A DNA stretch of 64,000 nt from Marthasterias glacialis (Eukaryota; Echinodermata; Asteroidea; Forcipulatida; Asteriidae): assembly GCA_911728455.2 (NCBI GenBank), contig OU452229.1, positions 1,245,001 to 1,309,000 on the forward strand. Direction: 5' to 3'. The position numbers were made by a program, and so were the translations under genes. The first letter of the stretch is position 1. Every line of letters starts with the position of its first letter. Shown here one piece after another: positions 36,466-49,700 of this stretch. The notes under the pieces are model-generated. The model searched no databases. It was given only the letters and a program-made list of their open reading frames with translations, and had not been told where the DNA came from.

Positions 36466-37390
36466 ACGTCGAAAGAGATCTGTACATCTTTAAGCCACCA
36501 TTTCAATCTCCACCGAGCAATACATTCCATCCAGTCATGTGAAAGTGTTTTGGAATAATACTTTAAATTTCCCCAATTTCTGGAATGCCAGCATGAGATG
36601 TACACTTAAAGGTACAACCACACCACATAATCCTTGAATAATTTGCTACATCATATCCTAACCTTTGACCCACTCTGCATATGTAGTGACCTCTGCAAGT
36701 GAGACATGCTCTTGGCCACATTTCATCACATGACCTCTACACGAGTCAAAGATAAGAATGTGATTCAGAAAATGGCTCAGGGAATTTCTTACAAGACACA
36801 TGCCCCTTGATTTGGTTCTCAACAGATTACAGAATACCAATCAATTTGTACACAGATCTGACTTCCACTGCAGTGCATGTCGTTTTTATGCGAGATCGTT
36901 TTTCGTTCCGTCCAGGTCTAATTTCAATAATAGAGAATAGTACTGAGCAAATGTACAGCAGGAAGCCAGTCACAAGCAACAAACATTACATGGCAACCTG
37001 CATCTCGGCCCTTATATGGCAAAACAATGTAACTCAATTTTTTGTGGTTTTGAGATTGATGAATTTTCTGGGTAAAATGAGGACGCTCTTCACTTCTAGA
37101 TGAGTCTCAATTCTGTACGTTGCTCCGTTTCCGAGATACAGCCATCTGTCTCGAGCCTTACAGCCATCTGTCTCGAGGCTTATTTGGCATTTTTGAAAGT
37201 TTTGTTGTCGTTTTTCTCAAAATGCTCATTTTCGAGTTGCATTGTTTTGCCATGTGAGGGCCGATCTGCTAAGCATTTTTTTAAGCTTAGCAAATTTGTG
37301 AAAATCATGGAATTTCCTATCTTTGACTGGAAGCTGTTTGATAATTATTACAAACAGGCCAATGTGACTTGAAATGATCGCTAAATAAGT

Positions 37391-37751
37391 CTATAAGATA
37401 CGTATCACTGACAGATAATGCTTCTCTGGAAACATCAACGTCACAAGATGACCTAAGAGATGCACGGCATCCTTAAGGGTCTTGCCCGCATCTAAGACGA
37501 GTGCTCTTGAGTAACGGGCATGTTCAGTGAGTCCCACGTAGTTCTTATTGTCGATGACTGCATCGAGCTGTTTCAAGGCTTGATAGGCTAGACTGGATGG
37601 TTTAGGGACATCTGGGGTAGTCGGGGATTGGGGATGTGTATCACGATGGAGTGTTATAGCACCTGGATCATTGGGTTCTAGACGAATTGTCCCGTTACGG
37701 AGGACTTGTGCCGAGATGAAGGAGGCCATACTTCTTGCTATCACACGGAAT
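37391..37751 (-). CDS. EPG5: EPG5 terminal coding exon
   Basis: The acceptor TTTTTTTTCAAG precedes the exon. It completes an Arg codon split with the previous exon, then reads FRVIARSMASFISAQV, a family hallmark. It ends PEKHYLSVIRIL with TAG at 37391-37393. Between them lies a Pro/Thr-rich spacer (THPQSPTTPDVPKPS). Confidence 0.95.
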
Positions 37752-40700
37752 CTTGAAAAAAAACCGATAAGATAACATTCTGAATTAGACTAGCTTGAAT
37801 AAGGACGGCAACGAGGGATCTGTGCTAAAAATCCTTCATCAAGTGTTCAATCAATACAGAAATAAAGTTTACATGAGATTAAACTGTTGTTAAATTGTTG
37901 ACAACTACGAAAACATTCAGATTTGTGAACTTCAATCTAAATTACAAAAGAATGATAAAGTAATACACCGTAAGTAAGTTCTGCATATAATTTTTGACAA
38001 CTACACAGTCATACATGTCTTTGGGAAAATATCCATTCATAACATGACCTCTACTTTGATCTTTTTGGTTGAGGAAGAATGTCAAATCTTGGGGCCATTT
38101 GTAGCCGCCGTCCTGTTAAGAAGTATGACATAATTCCACAGTAAGCCACGCCCACTTCACACACACTGGCTCCACTGATTACCAGAAGCCCATAGGAATT
38201 GCATTGAGCTAGTTTTTGTATGAGGATTGAAATGTAAGAAAAGTTTAGGCCATGTTCAAATTGGAGGCTACAACTACATGTACGGCTACGGCTAGATCGT
38301 CGTGTCATCATCCATTGATGTACGGCTACGGCTAGATCGTCGTGTCATCATCCATTGATGTACGGCTACGGCTAGATCGTCGTGTCATCATCCATTGAAG
38401 TATCAGATGTCCTTAGCAACAGTCGTACCCGTAGTTGCAGCCACCAATTCGGATGAGGCCTAACATTGATTTGAACAGGAACAAAAAACCCAAGATGGCC
38501 ACATGATTAACTCACTGTAAGCATACCTGTATGAGAGATCAGACTGTCTGCCGAACCCGATGGCACCAAGTATACCAGATGAGCTACGATCCTCGCCTTG
38601 TGTCACCATACTGGGGACGAGGTTGTTGAGGGTGCGGGCCAGGGTCCAATGAGGGGCACCAAAATCAATTTGATGGAGAGTCATCTGAAGGGCCTTGTGC
38701 CACCATAGGAACACTTTGGCTTCATTTGCTGGTCTGTTTAGAAGAATATAATATAGTTTAGATAAAATGTGAGCTTGGATAAAATGAAATGTTACACATG
38801 AGTAACGATAACATATATGAGAGTCAAATGTCTTCTTTTATATCAAGTGACACCATGTGGTTTATATCTCTTTTGAGTATGGAACCACATATACTCAAAA
38901 GAGATATAAACCACATGTCACCAAATATTTTTGTTTAGGAAGTTCGAACAACCTTCTGCTGACGACAAATACCTCCCTCAATTTCAAAAATAGATGTCAC
39001 ATAATAGCCTTCACAGCAAATTATAACACTTGTTTTATAGGTAACTAAGTGTAGATGTAACTTTCAAAGTCATTATTGTAAATTTCTTTGTAATTCCTTT
39101 GTACAAGTGGACTTTTCTAAAGCAACCAGTATTTGTTTAAAACGTCCCCAAACGCTAAAAAGCGATTTACACAAACCGAACAAAATCCAAGTTACAACCT
39201 TGATGCACTGATGTGATGATATGGCCCTAGCCGGGAATCGAACCAAGGCCACAGTGGTGAGAGGCAAGCGCTTTATGCACTAGCCACCCACCTTATAGTA
39301 CTTTGAGAGTCTTGCACAATTTTGGGGCATAACTTGAAACAAGTTTTCTTCCTGTATTAAAAAAAAAAATCAAATTTCTATGATTTTACCTCAGCTTGCT
39401 TTTCACACACCAATCCACCAGCTGTGTAAACAGAGTGTATTCCTCTTCCAAACTTTCACACAATGGTGACCTTTGACCTAGGTAAGCGTACAGTGTGAGT
39501 ATTGAACCCTGCTTGGAACACTCTGCTAAGAACTCTTCGTGAGTTAGCTCAGGTACATGAAGAGCCTCAAGGACGTTGGTCCAGCCCCGGGACGGATCAG
39601 GGGACAAGTCCATATCTGTCGGGTTGGAATGGTTTTCAAATTTTGTCAAAAGAGCGCTTAAAAAGTACAGTTCAGTACAATTCATGACTGAGGCCGTGTC
39701 CGAATTAACGGCTGCAGCTGTGGCTGCATCATCACGTTAACATACGTTGCTACCCTTAGCAACACCCTTAGCAATAGCATCACCGTAGCTGTCAATTTGG
39801 ACACGGCCTAATTAAAGAAAAAGTACAGAATTAGTCATTATCGAGCCACAAAAATCGAAATTGGAAGCCTACTGTACCAAACCAGTCAAAATACTCCAAA
39901 TGTTAGTGATTGATTCTGGTTGATTCAGTACTTGAGCTAGAAATGCATTGGTTGATTATGATTGATTCAGTACTGTTGCATACTTACTGTCTCTCAGTTG
40001 ATTGATTTTGACGGATTTGGTATGGTTTCTAGCAAAAACTGCTAGGGAGTAAGGGTTAATTTAAATCTACATACTCGAGTTGAAGTTAGCCTCTATACAA
40101 GCCTCCACCACCAATGCCAGATGCTTGATTGAGGCTAAAGTGCGACACGCCGCCGTGATGCATGGAAGACAGAGGGCGCTACTCGTTGAGGCTTCAAACC
40201 AGGAGACGATTGCGCCCAAGATTGCATTTGGGGCGTTGTGGATTGGGGAGCAGTTGTTGAGTAGGGTTAGCAGAGTGGAGAGGAGAGAGGTAAGTTCTTG
40301 TTTTCTCACTGATGTTGGACCACCTGATCAGATCGAAATTAAATTTAATTAATTTAATTCATTTCAGTTTGTGTCTATGACAATCAAAAATGCATTTGAA
40401 TGATCACAATAAAATTCCAGTAAAAACTTCATCATACTAAATTTCATCTAGATTAGTAAAGGGATTCTTCATAACAAAAATCAATTTAAACTAACCAAAT
40501 AACTAAAAATTGTTAAAATGTTACACTTTCAATTTGGCTTTGGAGTTTAGCTAAGGCATTTCTTTTTGTTTCATTATGTAGATTAATATCCTAAGGTACA
40601 TAAGTAAAGGAAATTTTAGCTAGATAACGTATAAGAAGTAATTAATTTTTCTTTCTAAAAGGGCGACTTTCTTTCCTTTCGGATTTGCATGAGTATGAAA

Positions 40701-43700
40701 TAATGCTAATAGACACGGAATTAAATTTTTTTTTTAAACACTTGTTATTTTACAAAACATTTTTGATTCCAACTATCTCACCTGCAGTTGAAAGCAATTC
40801 GATATCATTGAGTAACTGGTGCACAGCAGGAGGGAACCAGTCACTGCGTGCGTCGTTGAGTAAGGAACATTTACTCAGTAGACGTACGACCAGGCTGACG
40901 TATGCTGCCCTCTTACAGGAATCATCGGCAGTGTCTGATGATGACGGATTGCTAAACCTGGCCACCTCATGCATCAAACTTTAAAATAAAAAAACAGATT
41001 CATTACTACTACTGTGGAACATTCAGGTTTAAAAACATTCGACATGGTCAACAGCAATACTTATATGACGCGTGTAATATTGAAAAGAAATTGAAAACAA
41101 ATACAACTGAAAATTGTAGAAAAAAATAATTCAACTTATTTAATAATAGATGCTAAATTTGCATCAGGCATAGAAAATTTTGTTTCACCAAGCACAGCCA
41201 GAGATCAAAAGTATTTGATTTTTCTGGAGGGAGGAAAACTGGAGGGCATGGAGAAAAACCCTGGTGGCACAGGAGAGAACCAACGTGCAACTCTTCTTAC
41301 ATATTGCCCTTACCGGGATTCGAACCAGGGCCACAGTGGTGAGAGGCGGGCGCTTTACACACTAGCCACCCATGCCTACCCCATTTCATATTGATTTATG
41401 TAGTCCTGATCATGCACAAAATTCCAAGAACAATGGATTTAACTGGTAAGTCAACTACCACCCCATCGTCCCTGACAGTCTCTCACTTTTGCACCCGAAA
41501 AAAATATTGGACAATAGTTAAATTTATCTTCAAATTATTGAAACAAACAAAATTAATTTAGATAAAACTTGGGAAAGGGAATGTGACAAAAGTAAAGACG
41601 GGAACAAATCACCTCACCTCATACTAGAAACTGGGGAATAACTAGCAGCGGCTACAGAAGAAGATCTGAAAAAATACACCAAAGTTAGACAAGAACAGGG
41701 AAGATTTATACCAGAAACAACAACAATCCCAGGAAGAATATCTCCAACATGAGGAAAGGGTGAGTTTTCCTTTATGCACCGAGGACGAGGAACAAAAAGG
41801 AAAAACAAAATTCAGCAGGGTAAAAAAAGCAGATTTTAATATTTCAGAGGAGAATCATTCTTGTTTTTTTGTAAGAGTACATTCATTGAAATTCTTCAGT
41901 TTGATGCAACAACAAAAAAAGAAAATGAAAGCAACCTGTGCAAATATCATCACTTTCGACACAAACAGTAATACCTTTATACACATGTATGATTACTACA
42001 AAAATAGCGTGGGTGTAAATCACATTGGGGGATATAGCCCCCAACTCTCCCAACCCCCCCCCCCCACCCACACTCCCATTGTTTTGAGTATCCAGCCACT
42101 AGATCCGTCCTTGACAACAGACCCTTTGCACGTGACATCACAAGCTCAAACATCGCCCTCGTTGAGGTCAAAAGAAGACCCATCATTGGCTGAAAGTTGT
42201 GCGTGGCGCGTACACGCATGCACAGTTTCATTGTTTGACCTCAGCTACGGCCGCCTGCGCACTAGGTCTATAAATAAAGTCGATAAGGCATAGATTATTT
42301 CATACTAAATTGATCTCGCATTCTGCATAACAAGTCCCAATCATACGCCTTCCCAACACGGATCTACACCAGTGACAACCAGTATCAGATACACAGTATC
42401 AAAAATCTTCGATGGTGACCTTTGACATGCGATCAGTTAACTCTAAACCCATACTAAACCGCATACCTGGTAGATTGATTACCACTCTGTTGAGGCAGGC
42501 CTAGAGCACATTTAGGATTGCAGCGGTCCATCTGCCACGATGTGGCACAGTTGTAAGAACTCACGTCGAGAAGCTGCCAGGGAAACTCTTTGGCTTGTGC
42601 CAACAGATGTTGCATGGCCACGCCCTATTAGGAGTTAAAGATAAGTGTACAGGTGACTGCTTAAGTCAGTCTGATCCCTGACCAAATGTGGATCACATGT
42701 CCTTGTGCCCAGATAAATCTCCTGAAATTGTAATGTCATTGTTGTAAATGCCAAAGGTTTGAAAGATGTTGGATGAAAGGTGACTATTCATGTCACGCTA
42801 TGGCTCATCCACAATTTTTATGAACTGCCGAGAGTGCATTTGTTGAACTTCCCATTAATTTCTGAATGGACCGAGTTCAACTAAATTACATTCACAAATC
42901 ATGTTTTTTTTAAATACATATTATATCAATTGATTCACATTTTGTCAACATTTAGTTACTCTTAGTCCCAACTCATTTTGCGGACATTCAAAATCTATCT
43001 GCTAGACCATTCTTGGGCTTGGCATAACGGTCGAATTTTACAGCACAGACAAAATCTTACGAATTGAAGGAAAATGATGTTTTGTACACTTTTCTTCACG
43101 GAACTGTTCTAAACAGTAAATAAATTTACTGCACACTTATTTTCTGTTTGAGCAGCTCTCTGCAATTTGGCCCAGGTTTTGAGAATTTATCTTGTAGAAC
43201 TTTCTCGGCCAGGGTCTGGGTCTCAGACCTTTGGGGTCTCAGTCTAAATCTTGACTCCAACACTGCCTTTAAAATTACCTGTGTTTTCATGATGTTGTCT
43301 TCATTCAGAAAGATAACGAGTAGACTAAGAAGGTAGGACAAGAAACTGTTTGACAAAGTGGTATCCAAGCCTTGGCTGTAGCCATCGCAGATCTGTCCCC
43401 AGGGAATCTGAGGGAAGATGCTCCCAAGAAACTCCAGGCAACTTTGACTTCTGTCTTCAAAGATCTACTCCCCGAGAAAAGATTATTTGTCTTCATTAAT
43501 AAATGATTTAAAAATATAAATGAAATTTTCAGCTATCTGGTCATAATTTCATGACTCTGCTTAGCCATGATCACACTTAGCCTTGTAGACAAAGATACTG
43601 ACAAAGATACTGACAATATAGGGAGCCGCCAACATTAGGGCTGGATAGCTCAGTTGGTAGAGCATTGGTACGTTAAGCCGGTGGTCGCAGGTTCAAATCA

Positions 43701-46700
43701 ATTAAAACAAATTTACCCAGTCAGTTTCCCTTGTGGTTTATTGCTTAATATCTTGTAAGTTGTAGCGTATTGTGGACGAAGGGAAGGGGGTTAGGTTTAA
43801 AAAAGCTTGCCCGGTGAGTAATTGTGGTTCTAGGTTTCATTTACAATGACTCATCTCTACACTTACTTGGATCATTAGCTCCATGGCAGCCAGGTCAGGG
43901 TAAAACTGATTCCATGGCAACTTGGCTAGATGCTGATGGTACGTCACAAGGATGTCCACTCTGAGACCCTTCCTGGCTAAGGTGTTATAGTAGAATGGCC
44001 ACAGACTGGACAAAGGGTTGGCAAGGGGCGGGGCTAGGTAACCTGAAATCAACAATGGAAATAGAGATTGGCGTTTCTATGGTTACAGGCTAGTTTTCTG
44101 ATGAAATGTCACAAGAATGTCCACTCTAAGACCCTTCCTGGCTCGGGTTAAGCGAAATGACCACAGACTGGACAAAAGAATGGTAAAGGTTGGGGCTAGG
44201 TAACCCCATGACAACAATGAAAAAAGAGATTAGCGTTTCAATTACATCCATTTGTGATGGTACATGAGGAAGTTCAGCCTCTGGCCCTTTCCTTTTTTGG
44301 AGCTATTAGTAAAATTGCCACTGGCTGGAAAAATGGAAAGCCCAAGGGGAATTGTGAACAATTTTCCTCAATTTAAGAGGGATGAACAGGGAATTGAAGA
44401 GAATAATTCTATCCACATTTCAATCTTTTAGACGTAGCTGTTGGACTTACACAGGGAACGAATATAGCTGGTGGGGATGGAGTAAAGAAGAGAGAGTAAA
44501 AGTTTTGCTTCTTTCTTTGGGGACAAGTGTTGCTGGATGAGAGCTGGATGTGGGAGCCATTGATGACAAAATCTCTGAAACTAGGAACCAAATGTTACTA
44601 GGAACTAGGAATTTTACTAGGAACTAGGAACCGTAAATTGAATCGGTTGGTCGACCTTTTGGTAACCCCATGAGTTTATAGATTCCAAGGAGCTTTTTAT
44701 CCTCAATGCTGGAGAAGTAAATCAAAGAGGATGTTTTCTTTATATCTGAAGAAAATAACAGCATTTTTGCTTCACCAGGCAGATTTTAAAAGGTCTGAAA
44801 TCTCTGCATAGATTTGTAAATGAACTACAAAGCAAACTGCTACGTATGTTCATTTAGGATTGCAAACCTGATACTTCATAGAGGCAATGGAGGCAATTGC
44901 CTCCGTTGCCCCTGGTCATTGCCTTGGTGCCCTTGAAATGTTCCAGTAGAAATTAACAATTTCCTCATAGAGGTGCCCTTTATCAAGAAGAAAATGCCTT
45001 GGTGGCCTTGCCCTTTCAAGAACAAAACAACCAGGCTTGGGATTGCAAGAGTCAGTTATGTTTGAAATGAAATGACTACATAAACATGTTCTCTTACTTG
45101 CCATGGCAAAAAACGTCAAATTAATTAATTCCTGTCGGGTATCCATCTACAGCTCTATCAGATCACTTCAAACTTCTGCGGCTGAATTAATTTCCTCACC
45201 GAGACAAACCAATCAGACTAATTGGCTGAATAGAGACTCCTTTAATAAAGTCAACTTCCAGGGGTTTGTGCTTGTGATTTAGATTGCACAGTGGAATTGT
45301 GGTATTAGATCATAATCCTTCCCGAGCTGGGAGTGGTTGTTTTGGGTATGAGGTTAAAGAGAAACTGTATGAAATCCAAAGAGGCTGGAAAGTTGTGTTT
45401 ATGATTTCCTTTTTTTTCCTTTTTTTAACATCGAAATACGACATGAAAAGGTCTTGTGAGACTGGCCAAGAGTTATTGAACACTGCCGTTTATGGCTTGA
45501 TTGCCAGTATGCTGAGCCATGGAGGATCCTATTTTCTTCATTTGCTTGAACAAAAGAGTGTGTCACGAGGGACATTCAGTACATGTTTCTAAGACTTACA
45601 AAAATAACTGCATTCTACAAACGGTGAAAAATATTCTTACGTTTACATGTATGTTGGGGGGAACAGCATTGCTTTTTAGTGGGGAGGGGGGGGGCAGGGT
45701 ACATTTTTTTATAATGAATTACATGGATCTGGATTTTTTTCAAGGGGGCAAGGGGCGGGGCACTGGAAAATTGTGGGGGGCAGGGGGCCCCTCGGCTACA
45801 CCGCTGGTAAAATGAGAATGAATGAAAACAGGGTTCGTTCATTTGGAACAGCTCTAAATTCAAGGACTTGTCAACGACTTTCAAGGTCCAGAAATCCCAT
45901 TTTCAATGACCAAAATACAGCTAACACATTGATGGTTTATCGGAGACTTGTATATAAATCAATTGATATTGGATCATTTTCATCTAAGCCTGTGTGTTTA
46001 AGGTTATTTTACACAATGGCGTCTGTATGCGGCTTCCATTTCCAGGCAGGGGAAACATTTGCTTAACACTGGTTAAAGAACGAAACTGTGTCATTGGTTC
46101 CCTTCTGCTTTTCCTAATGTGATTACGACTGAATTTGAAGACTAAACACACATTCCCTCGGCATGACCTATCTGTGACATAATGTATGATGAATCATAAG
46201 TAATGTCCAGCCGTTCATTTCCCTGCAGTGGTAGAAATAAACCCCACACATCCATGGGGTTGACTAGTACCGCAGTGCCTCAGAAAAGGAAGTGGTTGAT
46301 TTCATCAAATATTGCAAACTGATCCACTGTGATTAGCGACAGTGGGGGACAATCGATTGGTTTGAGATGTGGTTTGGACTCGAACCAGCAGACAAAGATG
46401 GGCGGAGAGGGTGGGGGAGGCGTTCACAGGAGGTGCAATTAAACCACTTTTCCAGGACTTTATGTGTCAATGGTGATGCATTTCATTACCTTACATTTCA
46501 TCATAGGAAATCATTGATTTGAATACTTTTTATCTTTAAATTAAGGTTGAGATACTGGGCAATACAGTGGGCATTCCTCTTGAACCCTTGCTGTGTGTAT
46601 TTATAGATGTGTGTGCATTCGTAATCGCCCGGGATTAGGTACTGTCAAAATCTTGAATGACACGAGGATTTGAAATGTCATAACTTGTTACAAAAGATCT

Positions 46701-49700
46701 GTGATTATATGTGTCGTCATTTTTATGACGGGATATTCCATTGTGACTCACGCCATATTCATAACACAGGTAACACAAACCTTCTTGTCTGAATGATTTT
46801 TGATGTGTTTAAAGTTTGCTAAGTGAGAGTAAGCCATTTCAAAATGTCAAGCTGAACAAATCATTTACAAAAACAGATTTTGTTTTAAGATTACTAAATG
46901 TAATACAAGTAAACGTGTAATTGCCCCATAGTTAATAGCATTTTTATTGCGCACTACACTGTCGAACACATAGTGACATTGACTTCCAAAATGGCGCAAC
47001 CGAGATTATTGTGATAATAACCTCACGTGAATTGGGTCAACATAGTGTTCGGCAGACAGTTTATCATAATCCTGCCTTTAAAACCTTTCCTGGTAAAATA
47101 AATTTTTTGGGGGAAGGGATTATGTTACAATAACAGCATATTCCGGTAAAACCGCTAAAAAAAAGAAAGAAAGAAAAGAAAACAGGACTAGAAAATGATT
47201 GACTCATCATCCAGCCCTCAATTTTGAACAGGGGTTGAACCCGTGGGAGTGTCTCTACTTCCCATCAATTTGGGGTTCAGGATGTCAAATTCCCACCATC
47301 TGTCTGGTAAAATGAGATAATGCCAACAATGTGTGGCTATTGTTCCCCGTGTAATAATGGCTATTATGCTCTAATCTGACGCCATTAGGGTAAGGCTATG
47401 TATAGCGGGTATGACGATCTCACAAGGGAGTGTGGCACTCATGGTGCGGTTCAGACAATGCCTGAATGACGTGCCTGCGTGTGTGTGGGGGTGTCTGCCC
47501 GTTGAAACCCAGGTAGGGATCTGGGGGTTCAGACACGGCAAAGACATCCTCGCTTTGCTGTACAAAACCAGTGGGGACCTCGCTGAAAAAACCAAGTCTA
47601 AACATTGGGAGAGCAAAGAAAACTCCACGATTTACAGGGTCGACAAACACTGTCATTACACACCAGAACTTGTGGGGTCCTGCCAACAACAGAATAATGG
47701 ACCCCACAAGGGAATCTCAATAGGAATAATGGACTCCACAAGGGAATCTCAATAGGAACAATGGACCCCACAAGGAAATTCTTTAGAAAAGTGACAATAG
47801 ATTGAACAATGCAGGACCCTGTAAACCCAATCTGTCAGGATCTATGTGTGTGTTTGCGGGTTTCTGGCTGTTAAAACCAAGGACTTTAACAGAAGTAATA
47901 TGTAATAGTATAACCTTTTATTAACACAGTCTGTCATTATTTGCTTCTCTGCACCTAGGTGTACAGATGGTTACCTGTGAGGGGTTGGGATGGTATTTCT
48001 GATTAACCCCAGCATCCGCTTGAAGTTTATATATAGGGAGTTGATAAAGTCCAAGAAATTTGTAGCAAATATTTTAGTCTTCGGTAAAAAAATGATTACC
48101 TTGGAATTGAGCCTGTACGCATCCTACGGCATGTGAGAACATTGACACCATGCATCCAGCAGCCACTTCATCTCCCTCGATCCAGGGTGGCAGTAACTGA
48201 TTGGTGTTGGGGCTACAGGACGGACGATAAGAAAATCATCAGAGAAAGTACCAAATTATTCAAGAGCGTTCTCTCTTTGAATCAAGGTTTATGTTTGCAT
48301 TAAATAACAATGTAATATTATTACAACCCATGTAATCTTTAGATCGGACATGCTGGTTCACACAAAATAGTGAAAATGAATTAATAATACTTGGTTCTTA
48401 TACGGCACACTACTAGCTAGATCAAGGCAATTTACAACATTCTTGTCCCTGTTCATCAGGCAACCTAGACCATTCTTCAAACTTTCTTAACTCCCTGGGG
48501 AGCTTACAGGTTTTATTTCAGCCTGTGGGTCCAAATCTACTGCACTGCCAAACTGATCACTCTCTGCATCGGGATAATCCTGACCCAACTGTTTGTACGA
48601 GGAACTGCAAACCAGTCTTAGGTTTTTTATTTTCGAGTGAGGAGGGCTCCTAGTTAAATACAACCCTTTAGCAACGACAGCTTCTTGGTACCTCGATGTC
48701 TTTGTTAGTGTAACGTATGGGGTGTTTTATAACAAATAGGCCCATTGACCACTTTTACTGGTGCTATGGTTGAAACTAGGACTCCCTCGTTGATCCCTGG
48801 ACTGTTTTATTTTCCCTTGTCTTTGCCTCAGGGAAAATAGAACTTGTAGTTTTAACCAAAGCAATCGAAGCAGTCAATAGTTGTTTACTAACTGCCTGGA
48901 GATTTCTTACTTGGTTGGTGAGGGGACCTCGAGGGCCACAATCCATGGTGAGAAGAGTCCAGTCACAAGGCTCCACAGGCGTCTCACAGCTAAATGAAAA
49001 GAATGTTTCCAAAACAGAGACAGTTTTTACAAACAGCCGGTAGAATTTGATTTTTTCTTTATCAAGAAGGAGCGTTCATCCATTCACCCATTAGTGGTGA
49101 AAGCAGCTGCAAGCTGGTCACAAGTTTTTTGCAGTGTTTCAAAGCCTTGTCCAAAAAGGTGAGAATATAATGTAATGTCCTGAAGTGACAACTTAACAAA
49201 TTTGTCACATGACGTACCAATTTCTTGAATAAAAACAGAGTTGCTGTATAATTTGTCTTGACTTTTTTTACAGGGTATAACATGTAAAAGTTACAGAAAT
49301 CTGCCAAGCCTGGGCCGACTGTGATGACAGCTATGCTCTCTACATGGGCAAGCATTAACCCAGAATCTACTGACCTTGCTCCACGTCCAGGTTTGCCTCC
49401 ATAACTCGATGGGCCTCCAGAATGATAGCATTCAGCACGATGTACCCAATAAAACTTATCAACGGCTCATGATAAAGCTTCCAATTACTAAAGAGACCAA
49501 ACTGTCCACTCTGTGGGTTGGAACTCCGCTGTCGACTGAAGTACGCAGTCAGCCAGTCTATTGTTTCAAACAACTGTTGATAAAATGATTTGAGGCAAAA
49601 AAAAATGTGTTGGTGTTGTCAGGAATCTTTCTTCACAACTAAATTACTCAAGGCTTCTGTTTAAATGTGGGGTCCATGGCCTCTGTGTAATTCCAGGCAG

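Larger units (their letters stand above)
17000..37390. other. Intergenic region between TLNRD1 and EPG5
   Basis: About 20 kb with no gene I can support. It holds tRNA-derived SINEs, MITEs, two divergent copies of a repeat at 24.9-25.5 and 26.3-26.6 kb, a CCGAAGGTTC-rich patch near 27 kb, and unique AT-rich sequence. Segments such as 27,900-28,260 and 31,150-31,350 look unique and more balanced in base composition and might be regulatory, but nothing in them identifies a role. Confidence 0.6.

Noticed and set aside
36240..36605. Minus-strand ORF of 121 codons
   Set aside because: It overlaps a dispersed repeat shared with 42125-42250 and lies beyond the EPG5 stop, with no family match.
41760..42293. 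Plus-strand ORF of 177 codons
   Set aside because: It runs antisense through an EPG5 intron and a dispersed repeat, is low in complexity (poly-Lys, poly-Pro) and resembles no family.
43126..43278. 3' extension of the exon at 43279-43464 in the same open frame
   Set aside because: The donor CAG|GTAATT at 43278 is better than any later one, and the extra residues have no counterpart in the family.
44451..44572. Exon-like block with acceptor and GTAAGT donor (LLLSLLYSIPTSYIRSL frame)
   Set aside because: No choice of its acceptors keeps phase between the EPG5 exons at 48100 and 43867, and human EPG5 has nothing at this point. It could be a cryptic exon, but the evidence is only splice-like motifs.
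47371..47755. Overlapping open frames on both strands
   Set aside because: They end in a 32-bp tandem repeat, lack flanking splice sites that keep EPG5 phase, and match nothing known to me.
47975..48097. Exon-like frame just 3' of the EPG5 exon at 48100 (FLDFINSLYINFKRMLGLIR), with donor CAG|GTAACC
   Set aside because: Joining it would need a frameshift at a run of seven T. Without it, the exons at 48100 and 43867 join in phase and align with human EPG5 with no gap. The sequence around TTAATCAGAAATACC and GTAACCATCTGTACACC looks like a dispersed repeat.
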